Assembly: GCF_902859935.1 (NCBI RefSeq)
Contig: NZ_CADIKI010000005.1
Location: 186,001 to 250,000 of the forward strand
Direction: 5' to 3'
Length of the DNA stretch: 64,000 nt
Origin: Paraburkholderia fynbosensis
GTDB lineage: Bacteria; Pseudomonadota; Gammaproteobacteria; Burkholderiales; Burkholderiaceae
Shown here: in pieces, positions 55,574 to 64,000 of the stretch
How the letters are laid out: each line of letters begins with the position of its first letter
Numbering within the stretch: the first letter of the stretch is position 1
Translations under genes and position numbers: made by a program
Notes under the pieces: generated by a model
The model's database searches: none
What the model was told of the DNA's origin: nothing
The model's input: the letters and a program-made list of their open reading frames with translations, nothing else

Positions 55574-57334
55574 ATGAACTCGAGCAGCGGGCTGTGGCGC
55601 GCGTGTGGACGCGTGCTGTCGTGGCTGGGTGTGTTCCCTGTGCTGGTACTGTGCGCCATGTGGAGCGGCGGCGCGCATGCGGAGTCGGTGGCCGGTTCAT
55701 GTGGCGACGCGGCATGCGGACGGCACAAGCCGCCTCCGTCGACAACAAGCTGCCAGCACCTGAACGGGTTGACCATCCAGGCCCCCGAGATCGGCCTGCC
55801 GACAAACGGCGCAGTCGTCACATCGACCGCACAGGTGACAGCGAGCGGCAGCGGGCCGACGGCGACCCCGTCGTACTGTCTCGTGGCCGGCGCAATTCAT
55901 CCGATCGATCGGTCCGCCCCAGACATCCTGTTCAACATCGCGTTGCCTAACCAGTGGAACGGCAAGATCCTGATGCTCGGCGGCGGCGGTTTCAACGGCT
56001 CGATTCCTGCCGTGACCGACAACGTGCCAAGCGCGCCGCCCGATCTGCCGGGACCGCTGTCGCGTGGCTACGCGGTGTTCGCGAGTGATTCCGGGCACGA
56101 GGGGACGGGTGGCTCGATAGACGGCGCGTTCTCCGTCAACGCCGAGGCGTACGACAACTTCATGGGTGAAGCGCTGAAGAAGACGCATGACGCGGCGCTC
56201 GTGATCATCGACAAGCGTTACGGCACGCATCCGTACAAGGCGTATTTCGCGGGTGGCTCGACTGGCGGGCGGGAGGCGCTGACCGTCGCGCAGCGCTGGC
56301 CGCAGGACTGGGATGGTGTGATCTCGTTTTATCCCGCGTACGACTTCACCACGCTGAGCCTGCAACAGTTACGCGTGACGAAAGGCTTCGCGGCGCCTGG
56401 CGCGTACCTCGACACGGCGCAGCGCGCGCTCCTTCTGAAAGCGGTGATGCAGGCGTGCGATGGGCTCGACGGCGCCGCCGACGGGCTGATCAGCAACGTG
56501 CAGGCGTGCAATGCGACGTTCAATCCCGCGACGGCTTACGTCGACGGCAAGCGACTGCGCTGCTCCGGCGGTGCGGCGCGCGGCGACACGTGTCTGTCGG
56601 ACCGGCAGATCGCGGCGCTCAATACGATGAACACGCCCCTCGTGTTTGCGTATCCGCTCGAAAGCGGCGAAACGCAGTACCCCGGCTTTAACGTGTATGG
56701 CGCAGATCTCGGCATGGGCAGCGGTTCTCCGCTCGAGGAAACGGTCACGTTGCTCGCGCTCGGTACGACGCAGCCGTCGTATCCGCTGCAGATCACCACG
56801 ATGTTCGACGGACAGATCAGCGACGAGTTCGTCCGCTACACCGTAATGGGCAACCCGAACGCCAACTCGCTGACGTTCAACCCGGCGCTTGCCGGTCGAT
56901 GGTCAGGGCGGATCAGCACGCTGTCTGGACTCGACGCGACCGACGCAGACCTGACGTCCTTCATGCGACGCGGCGGCAAGGTGCTGATGGCACACGGCAC
57001 CGTGGACCTGACCGTCAGCACGCGGGCATCCGAGAGCTACTATCAGCGCTTGGTGTTGACCATGGGCTCCGGCGCCGTCGGGTCGTTCGTGCGCTTCTAC
57101 GAGATTCCGGGGCTGCAGCACGGGGTAGGCACCGAGTTCAACGCCTCGTGGGACTCGCTCACGACGCTTGAGAACTGGGTCGAGCACGGCAAGCAGCCGG
57201 TGCATCAGGTGGTCACCGATACCGCGGGCGTACCGGGACGCACGCGGCCACTGTGCCAGTATCCGGCTTGGCCTAGCTATAACGGCGCGGGCGACATGAA
57301 CAGCGCAGCTTCATTTACCTGTGTGCAGGGGTAA
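55574..57334 (+). CDS. Tannase/feruloyl-esterase family protein, exported
   Basis: 586 residues from the ATG at 55574 (GGAG 10 bases before). A signal peptide (CGRVLSWLGVFPVLVLCAMW, ending GAHAE) is followed by the tannase fold: NGKILMLGGGGFNG, YFAGGSTGGREALTVAQRWP with the nucleophile serine, a lid rich in paired Cys (VMQACDGLDGAADGLISNVQAC is the calcium-loop region), MAHGTVDLTVS with the acid and IPGLQHGVG with the histidine. It should cleave esters of plant phenolic acids in the periplasm. The family CS-D-HC motif is altered: both Cys beside Ser and His are Gly. Confidence 0.88.
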   Translation: MNSSSGLWRACGRVLSWLGVFPVLVLCAMWSGGAHAESVAGSCGDAACGRHKPPPSTTSCQHLNGLTIQAPEIGLPTNGAVVTSTAQVTASGSGPTATPSYCLVAGAIHPIDRSAPDILFNIALPNQWNGKILMLGGGGFNGSIPAVTDNVPSAPPDLPGPLSRGYAVFASDSGHEGTGGSIDGAFSVNAEAYDNFMGEALKKTHDAALVIIDKRYGTHPYKAYFAGGSTGGREALTVAQRWPQDWDGVISFYPAYDFTTLSLQQLRVTKGFAAPGAYLDTAQRALLLKAVMQACDGLDGAADGLISNVQACNATFNPATAYVDGKRLRCSGGAARGDTCLSDRQIAALNTMNTPLVFAYPLESGETQYPGFNVYGADLGMGSGSPLEETVTLLALGTTQPSYPLQITTMFDGQISDEFVRYTVMGNPNANSLTFNPALAGRWSGRISTLSGLDATDADLTSFMRRGGKVLMAHGTVDLTVSTRASESYYQRLVLTMGSGAVGSFVRFYEIPGLQHGVGTEFNASWDSLTTLENWVEHGKQPVHQVVTDTAGVPGRTRPLCQYPAWPSYNGAGDMNSAASFTCVQG

Positions 57335-57641
57335 CACACGCAGGCCGCGCGAGGGGCTACCGCAGGTAGCTCCGCGCGGCGCTCGGGTATGCCTTCCTCT
57401 GCGCGCATCGATGTCGGCATCAGATATGGCGCGGGCATGTGGCCGGATCTCATGTCCAGCTCTTTGCTGCGTGACGAATTTTTCCCGGTCGGTAGTCCGT
57501 CCGTCGTGGAAGGTCCAATGCCCTGAAGCAGCCGTCCGATCTGAAGAATCACCCTTTGATTGATGCCACGTCGACGAGCGGTTTCGGTGTGTTTCCCACA
57601 TGGCGCTAGTGGCTGCTGCACGCGGGCTATCGTGGTTCGCG
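57335..57641. other. Gene-free stretch between convergent genes
   Basis: About 300 bp between the esterase stop and the receptor terminator. No gene-like frame. Confidence 0.45.
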
Positions 57642-57682
57642 AGAAAAGCCTGCTGCCGATACTTAACCGGCAAGCAGGCTTC
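57642..57682 (-). terminator. Terminator of the TonB receptor gene
   Basis: AAGCCTGCT (57646-57654) pairs with AGCAGGCTT (57673-57681), and inner GCCG/CGGC extends the stem with one bulge. Read on the minus strand it is followed by a short T-rich tract (TTTTC). It lies just after the receptor stop. Confidence 0.75.
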
Positions 57683-57691
57683 ATCGTTCGA

Positions 57692-59902
57692 TCAGAAATC
57701 GATCTTCGCATTCAGGCTGACCGTACGCGGATCGCCCGGCGCAATGTAGTTTTCGTACTGGAACATCCAGTAGCGGCGATTCGTGATGTTATCGATCGCC
57801 GCGCGCAGCGTCACGTCGTGGCCGCCGATGCGAGTCATATAGTTCGCACCGACGTTCACGAGCATATAACCGCCCGTCTGCAGATTGCCCGCCGGACGTA
57901 CTTCCATATTGCCTGTGTACTTCGTATCTGCGCCCACCTGCAGACCCGGCACGAACGGAACATCGTAGGTCACGCGCGCTGCGGCAACGAACCGCGGCGC
58001 ACCGGCGACGCGGTTGCCGTTATACGTCTGCCCCTTCGCGTACCACGTGTCGAGCAGCATGACGTCGCCCGCCACCTGCCAACTGCGACCCAGACGCACG
58101 CTGCCGCCCGCTTCCATACCCTGGTAGATCGACGTGCCGTCCTGCGTCAACACGTGCTGGTCGTTCTCGTACGTGGCGCCGCGCTCGATACGGAACAGCG
58201 CCGCATTCGCGCTCCAGCGCCCGTGCTCGCTCTTGATGCCGACTTCATACTGACGCGAGCGCAGCGGGTTCAGTAGCGCCCCCGCGTTCGCATAATTGCT
58301 GGCGACGCTCGTCCCTTGCTCCAGCGACTCCACGTAGCTCGCGTAGACCGTCGTGTTCGGCTCTAGCTTGTACATGAGCGCGAAGGTCGGCGTGACGACA
58401 CCATTGTGACCATACGACGACGCCAGCGAGCCGTTCACGTTGTACGTCTGCTGATCGTAGTTCGTGACGCGCACGCCCGCGAGCACCGACCAGCGGCTCG
58501 TCAACTGGATCGTGTCGCTCGCAAACACCGATTTCTGCGTGATCTCGCTCGCGCGATACTTGTCGAGACCCGCGCCCGAGTAATAGCGCCACGGATTCGG
58601 CTGGAAGAGATTGCCGTTGCCGAGTTCGAAGGAGTACGAAACGGCGCTGTAGTCGTTGGTCTGATGCTGCCACGACGCGCCGAGCACCAGTTGATGCATG
58701 AACGGGCCGGTCTTCACCTTGCCTTCGAACATCCCCTGCCAGTAAATGTCCTGGTGGCCTTCGTCGCCGTTCCAGCGGTTGTCGGTGTAGTCGCCCGCCT
58801 GGTTGAGCAGCGTGAGCGTGCTCTCGTTACGGTCGCGTGTCGACTTGCTGTAGCTCAGCGACGTATTGAACGACCAGTCCGGCGTGATCTGGTAGCGCAC
58901 GCCTCCCGTGTAGAGCTGAAGGTTCGTATTCAGATGCTGATCGGTGCCGCCCAGCAGATTGCTGCCGCCGCTGATCGTCGCGGGCAGATTCGCCGCCGTA
59001 TAGCTACCCGTGTAGATCGCCGGCGTGCCTCCGCTCGAGCGGCTTTGCTGATAGATCGCATTGAAGTAGACGGCGAGGTCGCGCGTGAGCTGGCCGTCCA
59101 GCGCCAACGCCACCGAATTGCGGTTGATGTCGCCGGCGTTATAGGTCTTGCCCGCCTCGTGCGTGTAGTTGATGCGTGCGCCGAACATCCCGTCCGGACC
59201 GAAACGGCGGCTCAGGTCCACGTGCTGGCTCAGCACGCCGTCCATCCGGTAGCCGAGAGAGGCGCTCGTCACCGGTTCGGCCCCCGGCTTCTTCGTCACG
59301 TAATTGACGATGCCGCCTGGCTGCGCGAAACCATACATGAAGCCACCGAGGCCCTTGAGCAACTCGACCCGTTCCAGATTTTCATAAGGCATAGTGATGC
59401 CGTATGAAATGAAGGGATTGCCGTCGATACGAAAACCGTTCTGCCAGTCGATCGGCAGACCGCGGATCGTGATGTACGTCGCCCACGCGTTATACGCGTT
59501 GCTGCTGTCGGTCACCGAAGCATCGCCCGCGAACACGTCGCCGAGCTTGTTGGCCTGGCGATCGGCGAGTTCTTCACCGGTCACGACAGTGGTCGAGAAC
59601 GGTGTCTCCAACTGCGAGCGCGAACCGAGCGCGCCAGCCGAAACAGGCGTATTCAGATGCAGCGGCGAGTCTGCCTGCACGGCCGCAGTCACTTTGACGG
59701 CGGGTAATGCCTGTTCGCCGCGGGCAGTCGCTGGCGCAGCCGCTGTCACGCCGGAGGCGGCAGCCGGCGCCGCGGCTTCGGCGCTGGCGTTGCTCTGAGC
59801 GAAGGCATGCTGAGATGCGGCGGCAAAAGTGAGCCATGCGGCGATCTGCAAAGGACGGTAAGGCATGAGCCCGGTACGGCGTTTGGTTTGTTGATTTTTC
59901 AT
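57692..59902 (-). CDS. TonB-dependent siderophore receptor
   Basis: 736 residues. A signal peptide (LQIAAWLTFAAASQHAFAQ) is followed by a low-complexity Ala linker, then the plug domain (TPFSTTVVTGEELADRQANK, TYITIRGLPIDWQNGFRIDG, NLERVELLKGLGGFMYGFAQ). The 22-strand barrel ends in an aromatic residue (NAKIDF). It imports a ferric siderophore across the outer membrane. A Fur box lies 35 bp before the start. Divergent siderophore biosynthesis genes make the locus product its likely ligand. Confidence 0.95.
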   Translation of the reverse strand: MKNQQTKRRTGLMPYRPLQIAAWLTFAAASQHAFAQSNASAEAAAPAAASGVTAAAPATARGEQALPAVKVTAAVQADSPLHLNTPVSAGALGSRSQLETPFSTTVVTGEELADRQANKLGDVFAGDASVTDSSNAYNAWATYITIRGLPIDWQNGFRIDGNPFISYGITMPYENLERVELLKGLGGFMYGFAQPGGIVNYVTKKPGAEPVTSASLGYRMDGVLSQHVDLSRRFGPDGMFGARINYTHEAGKTYNAGDINRNSVALALDGQLTRDLAVYFNAIYQQSRSSGGTPAIYTGSYTAANLPATISGGSNLLGGTDQHLNTNLQLYTGGVRYQITPDWSFNTSLSYSKSTRDRNESTLTLLNQAGDYTDNRWNGDEGHQDIYWQGMFEGKVKTGPFMHQLVLGASWQHQTNDYSAVSYSFELGNGNLFQPNPWRYYSGAGLDKYRASEITQKSVFASDTIQLTSRWSVLAGVRVTNYDQQTYNVNGSLASSYGHNGVVTPTFALMYKLEPNTTVYASYVESLEQGTSVASNYANAGALLNPLRSRQYEVGIKSEHGRWSANAALFRIERGATYENDQHVLTQDGTSIYQGMEAGGSVRLGRSWQVAGDVMLLDTWYAKGQTYNGNRVAGAPRFVAAARVTYDVPFVPGLQVGADTKYTGNMEVRPAGNLQTGGYMLVNVGANYMTRIGGHDVTLRAAIDNITNRRYWMFQYENYIAPGDPRTVSLNAKIDF

Positions 59903-59936
59903 GTCTGGCAGGACCGAGGCGTCTGCGCCTCTCGTT

Positions 59937-59955
59937 GTGAATGGGAATCATTCTC
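59937..59955 (-). promoter_or_regulatory. Fur box of the receptor gene
   Basis: GTGAATGGGAATCATTCTC matches the 19-bp Fur consensus GATAATGATAATCATTATC at 14 positions. It is placed between the receptor start and its upstream region, as expected for iron repression. Confidence 0.82.
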
Positions 59956-60479
59956 AAAGGCGCGATACTAGCAAAACGCACGTCCATTTAAAAGCCTTAC
60001 GCTGCAATTCGATTGCCTTACGGCCCCTTGGAAGCGCTGCGTCGCGCGCCAGACGGCGTTCCCAGCTCTGTGTGGCCCCGCATATCTGCTTCGCACGAAC
60101 CCCCACGTGCAGAAGGGTTATGAAGTTCGATGAAATCGGAGAACCGCATTTTTCGTGGTCCCGACAGGCGCCTGTTGCGCACAGCGCCACAACCCTGCGC
60201 CTCTTCGATCCACAGCGACTTTGCGCCCGCTACGACGCATGACCCGTTCATGCGCAGTGAGTCAATCAATTGATTCGGATTCCTTTAATTTGTCATGCGG
60301 CCTTGCCAGACGCCGAGGAAATTCCTATGATCCTCAAACGCGAATCACTCTCATTCACACATAAGTCGCATGCCACTTCGCGGGCGTTTCGCTGTGACAG
60401 TTGCGTGACTCTCGTGACTTCCATACATCGTTGATGGCATCCCAACATGGGCCTACCCGGTCAAAGAGGAAACTCGAAC
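59956..60479. other. Divergent region before the siderophore operon
   Basis: About 520 bp. Apart from the Fur box at its left edge, no second Fur box was found near the operon start. No gene-like frame. Confidence 0.45.
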
Positions 60480-61874
60480 ATGAGTACAACTAATATCTTC
60501 GATGAGCACGAGCCCCGTACTGCAGGTGCGGGCTCCGATGCCGGGACGAACCCGGCGGTTCTCGATTTCATCGCGATCGGTCTGGGCCCGTTCAACCTGA
60601 GCCTCGCGTGTCTCGCGGACCCAATCCGCGATCTGCATGGTCTCTTCCTCGAACGCAACGAAGACTTCGACTGGCATCCCGGCATGCTGATCGACGACAC
60701 CACGCTGCAAAATCCCTTTCTTGCCGACCTCGTCAGCCTCGCCGATCCGAAGAGCAAGTTCAGCTTCCTTAACTACTGCAAGCAGGAGGGCAAGCTCTAC
60801 GCGTATTACATCCGCGAGCGCTTCTACCTGAGCCGCGAGGAATACAACCGTTACTGCAAATGGGCGATCAGGCAGCTTTCCAGCATCGCTTTCGGCTCCA
60901 GTGTCGAGCATGTCGAATACGATCGCGAGCGTGCCCATTACGTCGTGAGCGGGCGTCATGTGCGAACCGGCCAGACCTTCGTGCATCGCGCGAAGCGGCT
61001 CGTGATTGGCGTGGGTTCGGTGCCGCAACTGCCGGCCTGTTGCGACGCGAAGCGCGAGCGCTGCATTCACAGCGCGCATTACGTGGCGCGCAAACACGAA
61101 TTGCAGCAGAAGCGATCGATCGCGGTGATCGGCAGCGGCCAGAGCGCCGCCGAAATATTTCACGATCTTCTCAAGGAAAGCGATATGTACAACTATTCGC
61201 TCACATGGATCACGCGTTCGCCGCGCTTCTTCCAGATGGAGAACACCAAGCTCACGCTGGAAATGATCTCGCCCGACTACATCGACTATTTCTATAACCT
61301 GCCGGGCAATGTCCGCGAAAGCATCATCGCGAAGCAGGACAGTCTCTACAAAGGCGTGAATGCTTCGTTGATCAACCAGATCTATGATCTGCTCGATGAC
61401 CGCCGCAGCCGCGGTCATCGCAACGCGCGGCTCATCACGAACTCGGAACTGACCGGCTGCCATCACGATCACGTCGACGACCGCTACCATCTGCGCTTCG
61501 TGCAGCGCGACGAGGGCGTGCAGTACACGCACATCACAGACGGCGCGATCTTCGCGACCGGTTACCGGCAGAACGTGCCGGACTTCATCGACGGCATTCG
61601 CGAGCGCATCCGCTGGGACGACAACGGTCGTTACCGCCTGTCACGAAACTATGCGATCGACGTGAACGAACGCGACATCTTCGTGCAGAACGCCGGACTT
61701 CTGAGCCACGGGCTGACCAATCCCGACCTCGGCATGAGTTGCTACCGCAATTCGTGCATCCTGCGCGAACTGACCGGCGTCGAGCACTACAAGATCGAGC
61801 GGCGCATCGCGTTGCAAGACTTCTCGGTGCCCGACACGGAGGCGTTCGTCAAAGCGCCGCTGGAGGCGCGATGA
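60480..61874 (+). CDS. Lysine/ornithine/diamine N-monooxygenase (IucD/AlcA/SidA family)
   Basis: 464 residues from the ATG at 60480 with AGAGGA upstream. It hydroxylates a primary amine for hydroxamate siderophores using NADPH, FAD and O2. FAD motif IAIGLGPFNLSLA at the front, substrate region MLIDDTTLQNPFLADLVSL, NADPH motif AVIGSGQSAAEIF, and the FATGYRQNVP motif near the C-terminus are all seen. Substrate (putrescine, lysine or ornithine) cannot be fixed by eye; the company of an AlcB/IucB-like acyltransferase and an IucA/AlcC-like synthetase favours a diamine or lysine. Its stop overlaps the next ATG. Confidence 0.93.
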   Translation: MSTTNIFDEHEPRTAGAGSDAGTNPAVLDFIAIGLGPFNLSLACLADPIRDLHGLFLERNEDFDWHPGMLIDDTTLQNPFLADLVSLADPKSKFSFLNYCKQEGKLYAYYIRERFYLSREEYNRYCKWAIRQLSSIAFGSSVEHVEYDRERAHYVVSGRHVRTGQTFVHRAKRLVIGVGSVPQLPACCDAKRERCIHSAHYVARKHELQQKRSIAVIGSGQSAAEIFHDLLKESDMYNYSLTWITRSPRFFQMENTKLTLEMISPDYIDYFYNLPGNVRESIIAKQDSLYKGVNASLINQIYDLLDDRRSRGHRNARLITNSELTGCHHDHVDDRYHLRFVQRDEGVQYTHITDGAIFATGYRQNVPDFIDGIRERIRWDDNGRYRLSRNYAIDVNERDIFVQNAGLLSHGLTNPDLGMSCYRNSCILRELTGVEHYKIERRIALQDFSVPDTEAFVKAPLEAR

Positions 61875-63124
61875 AGTTGCGCAACATGATCATCCTCATG
61901 ACGACCTTCGCGGTCGTCAGCGACGCGATCCTGATTCCGTTCTATCCGCAGTTCTTCGCGGCGCGCTACGGCGTGACGAGTCCTGTGCACGCGGGCGCCT
62001 ACGTGGCGTTCATTTCGATCGTCGTGATGCTGACGCTGCCCATCTGGGCACGCATCGCCAAACGGCTCGACGCCATGCATCTGCTCGTCTATACGCAATG
62101 CGCAGCCGGCGTCCTGTCGCTGGCGAGCTACTGGGCGTCGACGCTGCCGCTCTTCTGGGTGTTCTCGCTCGCGATGTTCATGTGCAAGAGCAGCTATCTG
62201 CTGATGTACCCGTACATGATGCGGCTCGAGCCGAAGGAGTCCCACGTGCATACGATCGGCCTGCTCTCGGTGGTCGTGCACTTCGGCGCGATCGCGGGCG
62301 CTGTGGCGGGCGGCTTCGTGATGCAGGTCTGGAGCGCGGGCACCTGCATCTTCGCGATGGCCGCCGGCGACTTCGCGCAGATGGCGATCTGCATGTGGCT
62401 GATCCGCTCGCACGCCATCACACGACGCTGCCGCTTCGCGGACGAAGCGACAGCGCAGGCTGCGATCGTGCGTCCGACGCTGCGCACTCGGCTGCCTATT
62501 TTGCGGCTCGCGTTGCTGATGCTTGCGTTCGACTTCTGCGTGTACCTGATCCGGCCGTTCATGTCGTCCTACTGGCAGAACACGAGTGGTTCGCCGAGCG
62601 AGCTGCTCTCCGGGCTCGTCTTCGCGATTCCCGGCATGGTTGCACTCGTCGCGTTGTATATCAACAAGCACACCGCGAGGCGAGGCCGGCGTCTGCCGGA
62701 TCAGATGATCCCGAATCTGCTGCTTTGCACCGTGGGCATGCTGCTCCAAGGCGTCGAAGCGCCGCTGTGGATCATCGTCGGGCGCGTGCTGTTCGGCTGG
62801 GCGTTCTTCCAGATCGTCGTCAAGCTCGACGTGACGATGTTCGCACTCAGTACGCCCGCGTCGTATGCCACCGACTTCAGCGTGATCAACTTCTTCCAGA
62901 ACCTCGGCGTGCTGCTCGCTTCGTTCGCCGCCGGCGCGATCGTCGATGAAATCAGCTTGCGCGCGCCGTTCCTCATCGCCTCGGCGGGCCTCTTGCTATG
63001 CGCGCTGATGAGCATCTGGCTGCTCGAACGACGGCCCGCTCGCGACACGGAGCATGCCGCGCTCGCCGATGCCGCGCTTTCCAATGACCTTGCCAACACA
63101 GGAGCCACCGGCCATGCGAACTGA
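61871..63124 (+). CDS. MFS transporter of siderophore locus, likely exporter
   Basis: 417 residues, 11-12 membrane helices. It starts within the monooxygenase stop (ATGA). Features are MIILMTTFAVVSDAILIPFYP in helix 1, FVMQVWSAGTCIFAMAAGDF, and a second half beginning RLPILRLALLMLAFDFCVYL. In alcaligin and related loci an MFS protein at this place exports the siderophore. Export rather than uptake is inferred from the context. Confidence 0.88.
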   Translation: MKLRNMIILMTTFAVVSDAILIPFYPQFFAARYGVTSPVHAGAYVAFISIVVMLTLPIWARIAKRLDAMHLLVYTQCAAGVLSLASYWASTLPLFWVFSLAMFMCKSSYLLMYPYMMRLEPKESHVHTIGLLSVVVHFGAIAGAVAGGFVMQVWSAGTCIFAMAAGDFAQMAICMWLIRSHAITRRCRFADEATAQAAIVRPTLRTRLPILRLALLMLAFDFCVYLIRPFMSSYWQNTSGSPSELLSGLVFAIPGMVALVALYINKHTARRGRRLPDQMIPNLLLCTVGMLLQGVEAPLWIIVGRVLFGWAFFQIVVKLDVTMFALSTPASYATDFSVINFFQNLGVLLASFAAGAIVDEISLRAPFLIASAGLLLCALMSIWLLERRPARDTEHAALADAALSNDLANTGATGHAN

Positions 63125-63779
63125 CATCGCCTCCGACGAAATCGCACTACGCGCGCCCGCGCCGTTATCTGGCGCACGACTCGCCGATAACCCGGCTAGC
63201 TCGCAACACGCAACGCTCTGCGCAACCGTGAATGGCTTTTACATCCGCCCGCTCGACGCCAAACGGGACGCACCCATGCTGCACCGCTGGTTCATCGAAG
63301 AGCGCGCCGCCTTCTGGAACATGCAGGACAAGAGCGTCGACGAGGTCGCCGCGTTCTATCATGCCATCGAAGACTCCGGCCACGCACGTGCATGGATCGG
63401 CAGCCAGCGTGGCGCGAGCGTCTTTCTCTTCGAGAGCTACGACCCGGCGCACGACGAAGCGGGCGAGCACTACGACGTGCGCGACGGCGATCTCGGCATG
63501 CATCTGTTCGTAGGACCCGCCGCGACGCCCGCGCCCGGACATACACGGCGCGTGTTTCAGACGCTGATGAGGTTCCTGTTCGAACAACTCGACGCCGAGC
63601 GCATCGTCGTCGAACCGGATGCGCGCAACACGCGTATCCACGCACTCAACCGCGCGATGGGTTTCGTCTATGCGAAGAACGTCGCGTTCCGTGAGAAAAC
63701 CGCCTCGCTCGCGTTCTGCACGCGAGCCGACTTCTACGCCACCCTTCAAAAGACCACTGCAAAGGATATCAAGTCATGA
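63114..63779 (+). CDS. GNAT-type siderophore acyltransferase (IucB/AlcB/RhbD family)
   Basis: 221 residues from the ATG at 63114 (AGGAG before it), overlapping the MFS 3' end by 11 bases. The ~55-residue N-terminal extension is variable. The core has FYIRPLDAKRDAPMLHRWF, ERAAFWNMQDKSVDEVAAFY, GDLGMHLFVGP, FQTLMRFLFEQLDAERIVVE and RNTRIHALNRAMGF. These are the family pattern for acylating an N-hydroxy amine to a hydroxamate. Its stop overlaps the next ATG. Confidence 0.92.
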   Translation: MRTDIASDEIALRAPAPLSGARLADNPASSQHATLCATVNGFYIRPLDAKRDAPMLHRWFIEERAAFWNMQDKSVDEVAAFYHAIEDSGHARAWIGSQRGASVFLFESYDPAHDEAGEHYDVRDGDLGMHLFVGPAATPAPGHTRRVFQTLMRFLFEQLDAERIVVEPDARNTRIHALNRAMGFVYAKNVAFREKTASLAFCTRADFYATLQKTTAKDIKS

Positions 63780-64000
63780 CCCAACCGACGACGCAACCTT
63801 CGATGCAACACGTGACGCTCGCCCCGCAACAGGCCGCCGCGCATCTCACACCCGACGTATGGCGCAACGCCAACCGCATGCTGGTTCGCAAGGCGCTCGC
63901 CGAATACGCGCACGAGTTGATCGTCGAGCCGACGCGTATCGGCGACGCGCCCGGCGAACACCATGCGCGCTACGAACTGAGGTCCGACGACGGCACGAGC
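63776..64000 (+). CDS. NRPS-independent siderophore synthetase (IucA/IucC/AlcC family), partial
   Basis: The first 75 codons only; the gene runs off the window. It starts in the previous stop (ATGA). DVWRNANRMLVRKALAEYAH followed by LIVEPTRIGD and YELRSDDGTS is the typical beginning of IucA/IucC-type synthetases. These enzymes condense hydroxamate units, or citrate, with ATP. As the last visible gene it completes the set needed for a hydroxamate siderophore: hydroxylase, acyltransferase, synthetase, exporter, receptor. Confidence 0.87.
   Translation, partial: MTQPTTQPSMQHVTLAPQQAAAHLTPDVWRNANRMLVRKALAEYAHELIVEPTRIGDAPGEHHARYELRSDDGTS

Noticed and set aside
1..64000. CRISPR arrays, tRNA and rRNA genes
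   Set aside because: No regularly spaced repeats and no cloverleaf or rRNA-like stretches were recognised on reading either strand; a covariance-model search would be needed to exclude small RNAs.

Overview
The window is GC-rich DNA with the gene style of a Burkholderiaceae genome, most like Paraburkholderia or Caballeronia. Examples are acnB, a cyanide-insensitive-type bd oxidase, twin-arginine substrate-binding proteins, and many LysR/IclR/MarR regulators beside small catabolic operons. The mix of catabolic operons, a siderophore locus, IS scars and several broken genes suggests a flexible secondary replicon or a genomic island. That placement is inference.

Layout: 0-3.3 kb holds a hydroxyacid dehydrogenase scar, an IlvD/Edd dehydratase and a Tat-exported beta carbonic anhydrase. 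3.4-6.0 kb is acnB with a clean terminator. 6.6-11.1 kb has a SAM methyltransferase, an ABC-F gene split by a nonsense codon, an MBL-fold protein and IS30 scars. 11.1-15.2 kb is a LysR-controlled operon (EthD, alpha/beta hydrolase, a decayed SDR, a beta-hydroxyacid dehydrogenase). 15.7-20.3 kb has a GH3 glycosidase, an IS5-type scar, a hydrolase and a GNAT. 20.9-23.5 kb is cydAB plus a tiny membrane subunit gene. 24-30.5 kb has a phosphoesterase, an IS30 scar and an island of small enzymes ending in an AraC regulator. 30.9-32.5 kb is a divergent cysteinyl-tRNA synthetase behind what looks like a complete cysteine-codon attenuator. 32.7-37.2 kb has an NHL-repeat protein and PhoD. 37.4-40.6 kb has two gene scars and a mobA-like 3-hydroxybenzoate hydroxylase with its MarR regulator.

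41.4-54.5 kb is a two-armed hydroxy-acid uptake and oxidation locus. The left arm reads leftwards: FAD oxidase, binding protein, ATPase, fused double permease, DapA-like lyase. The right arm reads rightwards: LysR, second binding protein, FMN oxidase, second FAD oxidase. An IclR gene lies beyond the left arm, and its own promoter shares a 14-bp motif with the left-arm promoter. The substrate is unknown.

55.6-57.3 kb is a tannase/feruloyl-esterase family protein. 57.7-64.0 kb is an iron-acquisition locus: a TonB receptor with a Fur box, and a tightly overlapping operon (N-hydroxylase, MFS exporter, acyltransferase, start of an NIS synthetase) for a hydroxamate siderophore of alcaligin/aerobactin type. 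The last gene runs off the end.

The most interesting single item is the cysS leader (32,294-32,477): a promoter that seems to place the start of the RNA at an ATG, a 25-codon peptide with tandem Cys codons, a possible antiterminator and a GNRA-loop terminator directly before cysS.
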